This document shows, one piece after another, positions 8,443 through 17,653 of a DNA stretch of 64,000 nt. The stretch is taken from assembly GCF_020150455.1 (NCBI RefSeq), contig NZ_CP083740.1:5911001-5975000 (forward strand), written 5' to 3'. Each line of letters starts with the position of its first letter. The first letter of the stretch is position 1. This stretch comes from Bremerella sp. TYQ1. GTDB lineage: Bacteria > Planctomycetota > Planctomycetia > Pirellulales > Pirellulaceae. The notes beneath the pieces are model-generated. The model searched no databases, had not been told where the DNA came from, and saw only the letters and a program-made list of their open reading frames with translations. The position numbers and the translations under genes were made by a program.

Positions 8443-10377
8443 ATGAGCAGCGATACCACTAATCCTTCGGTTCCAGAAACGAAGCCGGACGAACAACATG
8501 AGACATCGTTCGCCGAAACCGCGCTCAAACTCGGGGGCAAAAGCGAAGACGAAGCTCGTCGAACCGGGGCGATTGATTCTGCCGACGATCAAGTCGAAAA
8601 GCTATTTCAGCCGCAGTACCAAACGGCAAACAGCCCGGCGCACCGTGCGGTTTGGGATCGTGGCATTCCGACGGAGTTATTCGAGTCTGATTCTATTGAA
8701 ACGGCTCCTGAAATCCGCAAAGTGATGGATGACAGCCTGGAGGTCGTTCGCGGCTTTCAGAAAAGTAAGTCGATCACCGACGAGAAGGGAAAGATCCGGG
8801 ACGAAGTCTTGCAGTCGCTCGGCGAAGCTGGTTACTGGGGTTTGCTCGTTGATAAGAAGTACGGCGGCAGCGGAACGCCGTTTCGATCGTTTGCCCCTTT
8901 TCTTACTGAAATGGCGATGGTTGATCCAACACTCGCTGGACTTGCTTCGGTGCATGGCTGTATCGGGGCTGTCGATCCTGTCAGTACTTTTGGAAACGAG
9001 GAACAGAAGCAGCGCTATTTACCGAAGCTGGCCAGTGGCGAACGTCTTTCGGCATTCGCGTTAACCGAACCATGTGCTGGTTCGGACCTGACGGCGCTGA
9101 AGACATCGGCCAAGCTGGACGGCGACTCGTACATTCTCAATGGCGAGAAACTTTTCATCACGAATGTCGTTCCAGGGCGAACGATTGGTGTGGTCTGCCT
9201 GATCGACGACGTGCCGGCTGTGTTAGTGGTCGACCTCCCTCCGGAGGAAAACGCGAACTTCCAACTTCGGAAGTATGGAATTTGGGCACTGAAGCATACC
9301 TATAACCAAGGGATCATTTTCAAAGACTTCCGTGTCCCAAAGGAGAACCTGCTGCTGCCCGGTAAAGGAAACGGGCTCACGATTGCGTATCACGGATTAA
9401 ACCTCGGCCGTATCAGTCTCTGTGCGAACGCCGCCGGCACGATGCGACTGATGATGGCAAGCATGATTCCGTGGGTTCACTTTCGAGAAACCTATGGCGA
9501 ACCGATCGCCAAACGCGAACTCGTGCAGCGACGGCTCGGTAAACTGGCCGGAATGATTGTCGCTTCCGATGCGTTGGTCGCATGGTGTTCCACGTTAATC
9601 GACTCAGGCTACCGCGGCGAAATGGAATGTATTATTGCCAAGATCTTCGGTAGCGAATCGCAGAAGGAAGCGGCGATTGAACTATTTATGAAGACGCACG
9701 GTGGCCGTTCGTTCCTACATGGACATATGTTTGGTGACAACGTCCACGAGTATCTTGCCCCTTGTATCTACGAAGGGGAAGGGGAAATGCTTGGGATGGC
9801 TTTCTTTAAGTCGCTTGTCAAAAAGCATGGTACGCAGTTCTTCGAACCGATCGGCAAAGCTTTGCACGCTGCCGGTATCAAGAAGCCAAATCCGTTGAAC
9901 CCTGCTCATGCGTGGGCGCTCAAGGGGGCCTTGGCTCCTTATGCCAGCTGGATGATGAAGGAGTATATGGGAGGAAAACCACGGCCGAAGTTACCTTCGA
10001 TGCCTGATGATTTGAAAGCCCATGCCCAGTTTGCAGCTGATCGTCTGCAGGACATGCCTCTGAAGATTTCGGGAACGATGCGGAAGCATCAGCTGAAGCT
10101 GGCCGATCGGCAGTGCCGTATGTCGTATCTCTCGCAAAACGTCCAGGACCTGATGACGATCTTGTGCACGGCGCTGTATGCCGCCAAGCAAGATAACGAG
10201 ACCGTACGTGCCGCGGCCGACATTGCTTGCCGAGATTTGAAACGCAAGATCTTGCTCACTCCTCCGAGCGATCGTTACTTCCGCCGTGTTTCTGAAGTTG
10301 GCGGCATGATTGCCGAAGGCAATTTCCCCGGCGTCAGTACGCCTCCAGATGAAATCATGATGCGTTATGATAAGTAA
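8443..10377 (+). CDS. Acyl-CoA dehydrogenase (FadE-like)
   Basis: A 644-residue flavoprotein of the acyl-CoA dehydrogenase family, catalysing the first oxidation of beta-oxidation (acyl-CoA to trans-2-enoyl-CoA, FAD-dependent). The first 80 residues are polar and family-atypical. The core carries [15 protein letters not shown] and the substrate/FAD signature [16 protein letters not shown] (about residue 204), then GRTIGVVCL and [13 protein letters not shown]-terminal extension of about 150 residues makes it longer than the usual 380-residue enzymes, like the larger FadE-type forms. It closes a set holding every core step of fatty acid degradation. No electron-transfer flavoprotein genes are nearby. 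Confidence 0.88.
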   Translation: MSSDTTNPSVPETKPDEQHETSFAETALKLGGKSEDEARRTGAIDSADDQVEKLFQPQYQTANSPAHRAVWDRGIPTELFESDSIETAPEIRKVMDDSLEVVRGFQKSKSITDEKGKIRDEVLQSLGEAGYWGLLVDKKYGGSGTPFRSFAPFLTEMAMVDPTLAGLASVHGCIGAVDPVSTFGNEEQKQRYLPKLASGERLSAFALTEPCAGSDLTALKTSAKLDGDSYILNGEKLFITNVVPGRTIGVVCLIDDVPAVLVVDLPPEENANFQLRKYGIWALKHTYNQGIIFKDFRVPKENLLLPGKGNGLTIAYHGLNLGRISLCANAAGTMRLMMASMIPWVHFRETYGEPIAKRELVQRRLGKLAGMIVASDALVAWCSTLIDSGYRGEMECIIAKIFGSESQKEAAIELFMKTHGGRSFLHGHMFGDNVHEYLAPCIYEGEGEMLGMAFFKSLVKKHGTQFFEPIGKALHAAGIKKPNPLNPAHAWALKGALAPYASWMMKEYMGGKPRPKLPSMPDDLKAHAQFAADRLQDMPLKISGTMRKHQLKLADRQCRMSYLSQNVQDLMTILCTALYAAKQDNETVRAAADIACRDLKRKILLTPPSDRYFRRVSEVGGMIAEGNFPGVSTPPDEIMMRYDK

Positions 10378-10397
10378 CGTATTTCTATTTTCATCGC

Positions 10398-10405
10398 GGA
10401 AGGAG
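10398..10405 (+). promoter_or_regulatory. Ribosome binding site fixing a TTG start
   Basis: GGAAGGAG lies 7 bases before TTG 10413. No ATG is available at this position and the protein begins with the conserved ispD N-terminus, so the TTG start is well supported. Confidence 0.75.
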
Positions 10406-10412
10406 CTCGCCG

Positions 10413-11099
10413 TTGGTCAAATTCAGTGTCATTCTTCCCGCTGCCGGACGTAGTACACGCTTCGGCGGCGGCGAATTGAAAAAGGTCTACGTCTCGCTCC
10501 TGGGCCAACCGGTTTGGTTACATAGCGCGAAACGATTTGCGGCTCGACACGATGTTAGCGAAGTCGTCATCGTGATTTCAGCCGACGACGAGTCTTACTT
10601 CCAAGAGAACTTCACTGCCGATTGTCAGAAGTACGGTATTCGATTTGTCCTTGGTGGTGAAACGCGTACCGATTCGATTGCCAATGGAATCGACGCACTT
10701 TCTGGCGATAGCCAGTTCATCGCGATTCACGATGCCGCGCGGCCTGGTATCGATGATGCGATGATCGACGATGTCTTCAACGCAGCTGCTTCCCATGGCG
10801 CGGCCATTCTGGCGCTGCCGGTTACTGGGACGCTCAAGCGTGTCTCCATCGAAGGCACCATTTCCGAGACCGTTCCGCGGGAGGGCGTCTGGGAAGCACA
10901 AACGCCGCAGGTCTTTCGGCGACAAGTCATTCTCGAGGCATATGAAAAGTTCCGTGACGAGCCTGCTACAGACGACGCCAGTCTGGTCGAGCGATTAGGT
11001 CACCCCGTGCATGTCGTGAAAGGGGGCCTCCAGAACCTGAAGATCACGACCAAAGATGACTTGGTAGTTGCAGAACGGCTTCTTACGAGCGGAAGCTGA
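10413..11099 (+). CDS. ispD: 2-C-methyl-D-erythritol 4-phosphate cytidylyltransferase
   Basis: A 228-residue enzyme of the MEP isoprenoid pathway that joins CTP and methylerythritol phosphate. The N-terminal nucleotide-binding motif is LPAAGRSTRFGG, followed by the conserved Lys in ELKKVY. HDAARPGI (about residue 109) and WEAQTPQVFRR (about 163) are family hallmarks, and PATDDASLVE near the C-terminus is also typical. It starts at TTG with a strong ribosome site. Another pathway enzyme, dxr, is in this window about 47 kb away, so the pathway genes are dispersed. tyrS follows after 56 bases. Confidence 0.95.
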   Translation: MVKFSVILPAAGRSTRFGGGELKKVYVSLLGQPVWLHSAKRFAARHDVSEVVIVISADDESYFQENFTADCQKYGIRFVLGGETRTDSIANGIDALSGDSQFIAIHDAARPGIDDAMIDDVFNAAASHGAAILALPVTGTLKRVSIEGTISETVPREGVWEAQTPQVFRRQVILEAYEKFRDEPATDDASLVERLGHPVHVVKGGLQNLKITTKDDLVVAERLLTSGS

Positions 11100-11155
11100 A
11101 CCCAGGCAAGCGTTTAGGTGTCGTCCCGTAGTTCGTTTGGCAAAATTTTCTTAGA

Positions 11156-12499
11156 ATGCCCGGTTCTTACGGCAACGAAACCCTTAACGGCAGCGACCTT
11201 CGGCAGATGAAAGACATTTTCGCAGAACTTTCGTGGCGTGGACTGATCAATCAAACCACGGGGGACGACTCGTTCGGGACCTGGCTGAACGAGCAGTCGC
11301 GGACCGTCTACGCAGGTTTCGATCCGACTGCCGAGAGCCTTCACGTCGGGCACATGTTGCCGTTGATGCTACTGCGTCGTTTTCAAGCGGCAGGTCATAA
11401 GCCGATTGCTTTGGTCGGTGGTGCCACAGGAATGATTGGCGATCCGAGTGGCAAAAGTGCTGAACGGAACCTGCTATCTGTCGATCAACTGCGAGCTAAT
11501 GTTGACGCCATCAAAGTTCAGATGGGGCAGTTTCTCGACTTTGAGGAAGCAGGCAGCGGTGCCGTCTTGGTGAATAACTTTGACTGGATGCAAAGCTTCA
11601 GTTACCTCGACTTCCTGCGCGACATCGGCAAGAACTTTCCTGTCAACGTGATGATGGCGAAAGACTCCGTCAAAGGCCGACTCGAACGAGACGATGCCGG
11701 GCTGAGTTACACTGAGTTCAGCTATATGCTGCTGCAAGCCTACGACTTCGTGCATCTGTACGACAAGCATGGCTGCACGCTGCAGATTGGTGGTAGCGAC
11801 CAGTGGGGCAACATCACGGCTGGGATCGATCTGGGACGCCGGATGCGATCGGCTCAACTCTTCGGTATGACCTGTCCGCTTTTGACCAAAAGCGACGGGA
11901 CCAAGATGGGGAAGACCGAGTCCGGCGCCATTTGGCTGTCGGCCGATCGCACAAGTCCATACGCGTTCTACCAATACTGGATCAACGTCGCGGATGAAGA
12001 TGCCGGCAAGTGCTTGCGATTCCTGACTGAACTAGAACGGGAAGAAATCGAATCGCTGGATAAAGCCCGCGAAGAAGAGCCCCATAAGCGTCAAAGCCAG
12101 AAACGCTTGGCCGAAGCATTGACCGAACTGGTCCACGGCAAGCAGGGTGTCGAAAGTGCTCTACGTGCAACCGACATTTTCTTTGGCGGCGAGATCGATA
12201 ATTTGAGCGATAAGCAGCTCATCGAAATTTTCGCGGATGTGCCTAGCCAAGAGCTTAGCCGAGACCGACTGGCCGCCGATGGTGGATTAAACATCGTCGA
12301 TGCGTTGGTTGAGTCAGGCCTTTGCAAGAGCAAGGGGGACGCACGCCGAACCATTTCGCAGGGCGGGGCTTACGTCAATAATCGCCGCGTTGAAGAGGTC
12401 GAAAGATCGCTCGGCACCACCGATTTGGCCAGCGAAACGGTCATGGTCTTACGGAGCGGCAAGAAGAAATACGCTTTGTTGCGGTTTGCTGGCGAGTAG
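11156..12499 (+). CDS. tyrS: Tyrosyl-tRNA synthetase
   Basis: A class I aminoacyl-tRNA synthetase charging tRNA-Tyr. The HIGH-type motif is HVGHM (about residue 63) within GFDPTAESLHVGH. The KMSKS-type loop is KMGKT (about 250), preceded by the tyrosine-pocket region GGSDQWGNIT. The C-terminal S4-like RNA-binding domain includes SKGDARRTISQGGAYVNN. The first 17 residues are not family-like, and ATG 11207 (MKDIFAELSWRGL) matches the usual start better, but neither ATG has a clear ribosome site. A strong intrinsic terminator follows at 12538. Confidence 0.96.
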   Translation: MPGSYGNETLNGSDLRQMKDIFAELSWRGLINQTTGDDSFGTWLNEQSRTVYAGFDPTAESLHVGHMLPLMLLRRFQAAGHKPIALVGGATGMIGDPSGKSAERNLLSVDQLRANVDAIKVQMGQFLDFEEAGSGAVLVNNFDWMQSFSYLDFLRDIGKNFPVNVMMAKDSVKGRLERDDAGLSYTEFSYMLLQAYDFVHLYDKHGCTLQIGGSDQWGNITAGIDLGRRMRSAQLFGMTCPLLTKSDGTKMGKTESGAIWLSADRTSPYAFYQYWINVADEDAGKCLRFLTELEREEIESLDKAREEEPHKRQSQKRLAEALTELVHGKQGVESALRATDIFFGGEIDNLSDKQLIEIFADVPSQELSRDRLAADGGLNIVDALVESGLCKSKGDARRTISQGGAYVNNRRVEEVERSLGTTDLASETVMVLRSGKKKYALLRFAGE

Positions 12500-12537
12500 A
12501 TCAAAGCTGCTAGCCAACCGCTGATTCAAATTGACGA

Positions 12538-12576
12538 CCGCCTGCCAAATCCCTACGATTCCGGCAGGCGGTTTTT
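12538..12576 (+). terminator. Intrinsic terminator after tyrS
   Basis: A perfect 9 bp GC-rich stem (CCGCCTGCC at 12538-12546 with GGCAGGCGG at 12563-12571) is followed directly by TTTTT. It sits 38 bases after the tyrS stop and faces the right way. Confidence 0.9.
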
Positions 12577-12614
12577 ATTTGGGGCGGGCAAACTTCCACT
12601 GGGCTTGTTGAACG

Positions 12615-13373
12615 TTGGCGCGGAAAAAGACGTTTCTCGTGGTGTTTTTCGTAGCGGCTGTGCTGATCGCAGCGGTGACCGGTTCGGTCTATAACGCCAC
12701 TCAGCATGTCCCGGAATTCTATACCGAGGCCCTTTACGTCGAACCAACCACGGCTCATGAGTCAGGCGAGATCCTCGAAGAGCAGGTCTTTGCATTCACC
12801 AATCAGGTCAAAAAGCCTCGTGCGTGGTCGCTTCGTCTGACCGATCAGCAGATCAACGGCTGGCTGGCTGCCGATCTCAAAGAAAAGTTCCCCGAGCTTT
12901 TGCCCGAGCACATTGAGGAACCGCGGATCAAAGTAAAAGGCAAGACGTTGCTCGTCGGCTGTAAATACAAAGGCCAGTCGCTCAACTCGGTCTTGGCCGT
13001 TTCGCTCGATTGTTTTCTGGTGGAAGGGGAGCCGAACGTTGTCGGCATTCAACTTCACAACGTCACCGCAGGCGCTCTGCCGATCCCGCTAGGGCAACTG
13101 CTTTCGGAAATTGATACCTACGCCGGCAAAGCTGATATTCCGATTCGATGGCAACAAAAGGATGGAGATCCGGTCGCCCTGGTAACCATCCCCAGTTCGG
13201 GTGCCGATATCGAAGGGGAAATTCGGATCGATGCGTTGCAACTGAAAGATGGCGAGATTTTGCTATCCGGCGAAACCATCAAGACCGAGGAAGAAATCAA
13301 AAAAGAAGAAGCGGCACCGGCTCAAGCCCCCGCTGAATTACCGTCGCTTCCCGAAACACCTGCGGAGCTTTGA
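12615..13373 (+). CDS. Hypothetical membrane-anchored protein
   Basis: A 252-residue protein from a TTG start. Residues 2-5 are basic (ARKK) and a hydrophobic helix spans about 6-24, so it is probably membrane-anchored or secreted. The remainder is a soluble region including LTDQQINGWLAADL and IQLHNVTAGALPIPLGQLL, and it ends in a Glu/Pro/Ala-rich tail. No catalytic motif or known family is recognised. It lies just past the tyrS terminator, and its last 52 bases overlap the end of the converging gene at 13322-13693. No clear ribosome site is seen. Confidence 0.65.
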   Translation: MARKKTFLVVFFVAAVLIAAVTGSVYNATQHVPEFYTEALYVEPTTAHESGEILEEQVFAFTNQVKKPRAWSLRLTDQQINGWLAADLKEKFPELLPEHIEEPRIKVKGKTLLVGCKYKGQSLNSVLAVSLDCFLVEGEPNVVGIQLHNVTAGALPIPLGQLLSEIDTYAGKADIPIRWQQKDGDPVALVTIPSSGADIEGEIRIDALQLKDGEILLSGETIKTEEEIKKEEAAPAQAPAELPSLPETPAEL

Positions 13374-13693
13374 AGCTCGAGCGTTAGCTTTCCGTCGAGC
13401 TTTTGCCCGGCAAGTTGAACGACGATTCTTTCAGCCGTCTGTTCGATCCACTCAAACGTCCCTACGTCGACTCGCTGGACGTGCCCACGATTCTTGGAGA
13501 TCGGTCCCTCATATTCGAGGTAGACCATCCGGTGATCAAAATCAGGGACCGCCGCGACGGTCGTTTCGATCTGCGGGAATTGCCACAGCGTGAACGTCTT
13601 CAGAACGCTCCCCTCTTCCAGCAGCAAGTCGAAATGATCCGGCTTAGCTGCTTCGGTTGGCGTTTCGTGATGAAGGATGGCAAAGCGAGGCAT
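13322..13693 (-). CDS. LigD N-terminal (3'-phosphoesterase-like) domain protein
   Basis: A 123-residue protein. Its pattern resembles the stand-alone LigD_N fold: an N-terminal His-rich ILHHETP, then DHFDLLLE (comparable to HYDFRLE), LKTFTLWQFP, YLEYEGPISKNRGHVQRVD, and a C-terminal GKLTLEL comparable to GKLKFEL. In LigD this domain trims 3' ends during non-homologous end joining; small free-standing versions occur in several phyla with unproven roles. The start lies 4 bases after the stop of the DUF11 lipoprotein, so both are probably cotranscribed. No Ku or ligase gene is nearby. The assignment rests on motif resemblance only. Confidence 0.6.
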   Translation of the reverse strand: MPRFAILHHETPTEAAKPDHFDLLLEEGSVLKTFTLWQFPQIETTVAAVPDFDHRMVYLEYEGPISKNRGHVQRVDVGTFEWIEQTAERIVVQLAGQKLDGKLTLELQSSAGVSGSDGNSAGA

Positions 13694-13697
13694 GCCT

Positions 13698-16217
13698 TTA
13701 GTATACGGTCGTATCCTCTTCGACCGATATGCCTTGCGGCGATCGCTGGCTGCGAACTTCCGCTTTAATCAATTTCTTCCCAGGCGTAGCCATTTGGACC
13801 GTGATTTGGAAGCTGGCCGAGTCTCCGGCTCGCATGTAGCGAAGCGGTTGAACGCCAATCGTCATTCCATCAGCGGACTGAGACGTTTGCGGATTACCTG
13901 GGCCGGTTAGTCCTACGAATCGCATCCCGTCGCCGAGCCGCAGTAGAACTTCGACGTTGCCATCGTCAGCGTTACGGGCATTCCTAACCGAAAGGTAATA
14001 GGTCACATTGTTGCCGGCTCGAATGTTCTCTTGCAGTTCGGTTAGGCTGACTTCCAATTGCCCGGTAACTTCCTGAGGTGTCCCCCCGCCGTTTTGACCC
14101 ACTGCTGGTGGCTGTTCCTGAGGCGGACGTGCCGAGGCCGTGATCGTCGTGCAAGTTCGAGCATTATTCGACACGCCTTCCGCGGTCGTTGCGGAAATGC
14201 GATTGCAAGCCTCACTGATAGGACTATTCGCTTTGCATTCCACTTCCAAAATCGCTTGCTGGTTTGGCAAGATGCGTGGGAATGTCCAAATCACTTTGTT
14301 CTGCTCGTCGCGAGCCGGATCGGTTCGGCCGAGAATCTGGAAGCTAGGATCAACGATTTCTTCCACCTGGACATTGGTCAGCGTCACTGGTCCGGTGTTC
14401 GTCAGGATGGCCCGGAACAGAACCGTTTCGTCTACCGTTCGGGTCGAAGGGGCACGCAGTTCCAAGTTGAAACTAGGCTCTGCAGGGGGTGGATTGACCG
14501 AGACGCATGCCGTAGCGGACTTGCCCTGCACACCATCGGCCTCGACGGTCAAGCGATGGCAGTAACGCCCCGGAGTCTGTGTTTGGAAGGTAAGGCTTTC
14601 CGTGATGGTTTGGCCCATGTTCAGCGTACCGCCATTGAGGCGATTGCCGATCGGGCTTTCTCGACCTGGGATGATCAATCCGTTGTCGAACACATCTTCC
14701 AACCGTAGATTGGTGAGCTGCTGATTGCCAGTGTTACGGATTGTGATTCGATAGGTGACCGGTTCGCCGACGGTGACCGATTCCGGCCCCTCCATTTCGA
14801 GGTGGATCGCATCGACCGCGATTTGCGTGCTGACGCTGTCTTCGCTACGAAGTCCTGGCTCGGCCGTTGCGACGACCTGGTTTTGCAGTGTGCCCGATTG
14901 TTGAACTCGCGTTGTCAGCGAGATCTGTCGGAAGCCGCGAGCTTCGAGGTCGCCGATCGACCACTCTAAGCGATTGCCACGGACCTGGGCGGCTGGCACG
15001 CTCGACTCGTAGACCAGACCAGGATCGAGGGTCACGCTAAGGAATGTATTTCGTGCGGCCACATCACCACCGTTTTGCAGGTTGATGTTGTAGACCGCCT
15101 GCGAGTTATACTCGGCAACTTCTGGACCGGTGATGTCGACCGAAAGTTGTGGAGCACTCCACGTGACTGTGGTCACTCCGGAACCGAGCATCAAGTTCTC
15201 GGCGTTACTTTCAGGGTCCATATTGGGCTGGATAAGCGTGACACGAACCTGAGCTGTCCCGGCCTGATTCGATAGGGGGGCCAACTCGGCGGTCGCAAAA
15301 CCATTGCCATCGGAACGAACTTCGACAGGTTCGCCCTGTGCAGCCGTTTGGCCATTGATCAGGAATGCTGAGGGAGGACCGTCCAGGATTTCGTATCGAA
15401 CCTTCCATCCTTCGACGGGCTGTCGATTCGTTTGACGCAGTACGGTCGTTGTCAGAACAGCTTTGTCGCCTGCAGGAACAACCACTGGAGCAGGGAACTG
15501 CCACTGCGCATCGACCCAGTAGATAGTTGCTGTCTGTTGACGAGCAGGCCAGTTTTCAAACGTCGGGGCCAACGCTGTTACGCGGCTCACCCCTGGCGAT
15601 GCCGAGCTGACCGACATCCAGGTTTGCCCCTTGAGTACACGCACGTCGTCGCCGGGAAGTTCGGTTCCGCGGTCGATCGTCTTGTCGCACAAAAGGGTGC
15701 TGCTTGTCGCGAAGTCTGGTCCCTGTACGCCATAGTTTCGGTTCGAAACCAGGTCGAACATGTTCGAGTCTTTACCAACTTCCGTGATATAGCCGACGCT
15801 TTCACGCGACAAAATCCAGTTCACTGGACGACCAGCCTCATGCAGATGTTTCTTACGATTGACGCCAGCCACCAAGACAACTTCCGTACCGACAGGAGCA
15901 ACGACGCGTGAAGGTGAAAGCTGAAGTGCTTCCGGGTCGGCTACGTCTTTAGGAGCCGCAGGAAGCGGGGTCAGCGGTGTGACACCAGGGGCCGGGCAAG
16001 GAGAAAGTGGCGCCGGCTGCTGGAAGGCAGGCTGTTGATTAAAGCAACCTAAATTACAGTCGACCGAGGTCGTATCGCGAGCAAAGATTCGCTGCCCGGA
16101 AGGGTCGATTCGAGGAACGCGGAACGGCGCGCAGCCTATGCTGACGATCGCAATCCATAGCGTCGTAAGGAGCAACGTTCGCTTCGTGCTAGTTGACCAC
16201 CGCATGACTGTTTCCAA
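13698..16217 (-). CDS. DUF11-repeat cell-surface lipoprotein
   Basis: An 839-residue exported protein. A basic/hydrophobic N-terminus ends in a lipobox-like VSIGC with Cys at about residue 29; ATG 16205 (MRWSTSTKRT) is an alternative start. A Pro-rich linker leads to an Ig-like region and then about four DUF11-type beta-sandwich repeats, starting near residues 360, 475, 590 and 725. Each has the pattern 'TVGEPVTYRITIRNTG' followed by 'LTNLRLEDVFD'. DUF11 repeats are common in planctomycete and chlamydial outer-envelope proteins, so a structural or adhesive envelope role is likely. The gene is followed after 4 bases by a LigD_N-like gene on the same strand. Confidence 0.85.
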   Translation of the reverse strand: METVMRWSTSTKRTLLLTTLWIAIVSIGCAPFRVPRIDPSGQRIFARDTTSVDCNLGCFNQQPAFQQPAPLSPCPAPGVTPLTPLPAAPKDVADPEALQLSPSRVVAPVGTEVVLVAGVNRKKHLHEAGRPVNWILSRESVGYITEVGKDSNMFDLVSNRNYGVQGPDFATSSTLLCDKTIDRGTELPGDDVRVLKGQTWMSVSSASPGVSRVTALAPTFENWPARQQTATIYWVDAQWQFPAPVVVPAGDKAVLTTTVLRQTNRQPVEGWKVRYEILDGPPSAFLINGQTAAQGEPVEVRSDGNGFATAELAPLSNQAGTAQVRVTLIQPNMDPESNAENLMLGSGVTTVTWSAPQLSVDITGPEVAEYNSQAVYNINLQNGGDVAARNTFLSVTLDPGLVYESSVPAAQVRGNRLEWSIGDLEARGFRQISLTTRVQQSGTLQNQVVATAEPGLRSEDSVSTQIAVDAIHLEMEGPESVTVGEPVTYRITIRNTGNQQLTNLRLEDVFDNGLIIPGRESPIGNRLNGGTLNMGQTITESLTFQTQTPGRYCHRLTVEADGVQGKSATACVSVNPPPAEPSFNLELRAPSTRTVDETVLFRAILTNTGPVTLTNVQVEEIVDPSFQILGRTDPARDEQNKVIWTFPRILPNQQAILEVECKANSPISEACNRISATTAEGVSNNARTCTTITASARPPQEQPPAVGQNGGGTPQEVTGQLEVSLTELQENIRAGNNVTYYLSVRNARNADDGNVEVLLRLGDGMRFVGLTGPGNPQTSQSADGMTIGVQPLRYMRAGDSASFQITVQMATPGKKLIKAEVRSQRSPQGISVEEDTTVY

Positions 16218-16321
16218 AACACAGACGTGGAGTTCCCGACGTAGCTTGCCCAGAATGACAAGCCATGAAAACCTAGCACGCGGTTAGGCAACATGCGGCA
16301 TTTTTTCATCATGCGATGTTG

Positions 16322-16370
16322 AGAAAAAACAACGCGACCCGTGCGGTTGTAACAACAGCACGGGTCGCGT
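16322..16370 (-). terminator. Strong intrinsic terminator (leftward)
   Basis: A perfect 13 bp stem (ACGCGACCCGTGC at 16332-16344 with its complement at 16358-16370) has a 13-base loop. Read on the minus strand it is followed by a T-rich run (16331 down to 16322). It terminates the gene ending at 16410 and separates it from the DUF11 gene. Confidence 0.9.
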
Positions 16371-16409
16371 GAGTTATGTCAGTTGCGAGAGCTTTGCTCG
16401 GTCGCTGCT

Positions 16410-17276
16410 TTAACGATTCCGAGCGAAGATGCCGGTGGCGTACCAGATGCCGTTGCGGCCTCGCTTCATGTCGTAGCCGTAGTAGACGTTGTTATCGCTG
16501 ACCGCCGACCAGTGACCGGACGAATGACGCCAGCTGCGAACACATTCAATCGCGGCGTCTTCCAAACGCTGACCAGGCCAGCTTTCTGCACAGACTTCTG
16601 TTGGAACCAAGCCACCAGGAAGCTGGGCTTTGATCTGGTGGAAACGCGATTCCCACTGATGGTGTCCTTGCAACTGCATGTTGGCTTGGTTGCGACTGTG
16701 ACGGAACGTTTCCAGGGCGAGCAGTCGGCGGAAGATGCCCTTGGTGCTGCGAGGCTGTTCCGGATGCATCCGAACGGCGTAGATCAACGTTCGCTGGGTG
16801 AGCGAACCAGGCGGCAGTGTCAGGATGACTTGCATCTCGTGAACGCTGCGACCTTGGGCCGATCGAAAATTGAACTGGCTGACTACCTGTCCATACTGCG
16901 ATGGATCGTTATTGGTGTAGTCGACAATCGCAATCCCGGCGTTTCCGTACATATAACCGAACGCTGCGTGGTTCAGCAGACGCGTTGGCTTTTCTTTGAT
17001 CGTGACATTAGCGTCGACCGACAGCTTGGCGACGACATAATTCTTTAGCAGGCTCGAGACACGGTTATCCGGAAGGATCTCTGTCTCGAAACGAGTGGCC
17101 GCGTTCGAGTCGTCATCGAAGACGATGAACAGCATTTTCTTTTCCGCCGTGGCGGCTTTGACAGCGCTGGAATAGTCGTCGTGCCAATTGAGTTCCGAAG
17201 TTTCGGCCAGTGCGGTGCCGTTCCAGCCAGCGAGAATCAGAAGGCTGAACAACACGCCAAAGGAGCGAAGCGACAT
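16410..17276 (-). CDS. Secreted thioredoxin-like/CAP-like fusion protein
   Basis: From ATG 17276 (the ORF extends to 17336; ATG 17282 is also possible) the product is 288 residues with a clear signal peptide ending near TALA. The first half looks like a thioredoxin-like fold: WHDDYSSAVKAATAEKKMLFIVF and later LPDNRVSSLLKNYVVAKLSVD. However, the usual CxxC is replaced by DDDSNAA, so redox activity is not expected. The C-terminal half resembles a CAP/SCP domain: CVRSWRHSSGHWSAV, then VYYGYDMKRG and a final GIWYATGIFARNR. It is probably an extracytoplasmic, non-redox protein. It is transcribed alone and ended by a strong terminator. The domain calls rest on my reading of motifs. Confidence 0.65.
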   Translation of the reverse strand: MSLRSFGVLFSLLILAGWNGTALAETSELNWHDDYSSAVKAATAEKKMLFIVFDDDSNAATRFETEILPDNRVSSLLKNYVVAKLSVDANVTIKEKPTRLLNHAAFGYMYGNAGIAIVDYTNNDPSQYGQVVSQFNFRSAQGRSVHEMQVILTLPPGSLTQRTLIYAVRMHPEQPRSTKGIFRRLLALETFRHSRNQANMQLQGHHQWESRFHQIKAQLPGGLVPTEVCAESWPGQRLEDAAIECVRSWRHSSGHWSAVSDNNVYYGYDMKRGRNGIWYATGIFARNR

Positions 17277-17653
17277 GTTCATAGAGAAATCGGGGGAGTT
17301 AAAAGGGAGAGAAATCGTTGGTAAAGAATCCCGCATTTAGGTAGGAAACGCGGGATTTACCGGTCAAGTCATCTACGTAAAGTTAAGTGGACCAGTTGTA
17401 GCAGTCAATCTACTACTGCGGGCAAACGCACCTCGGAGATGCAATTTCTTCAGATCTTTGCCCGTCTGGACAGGTGGGTTAAGTGCGAAGTATAGGTAAA
17501 GGATGTGGTCTTGGAATTGTTTGTGTATTAGGTGGCTTTTCGAAATAATGCTGGCCATGAAAGCTTCACGAGATCACCTAAACGGTATATCTTGTGGGCT
17601 GCCCCAACCTCACAAACCGGATTTGGCCCCTTCCACCACGGATGAGGAACATC
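17277..17653. other. Divergent intergenic region, no gene
   Basis: About 377 bases separate the thioredoxin-like/CAP gene from the next rightward gene, so both promoters should be here. I see no convincing -35/-10 pair, repeat or RNA gene. GTG 17594 opens a longer frame for the next gene but is less likely than ATG 17654. Confidence 0.5.
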
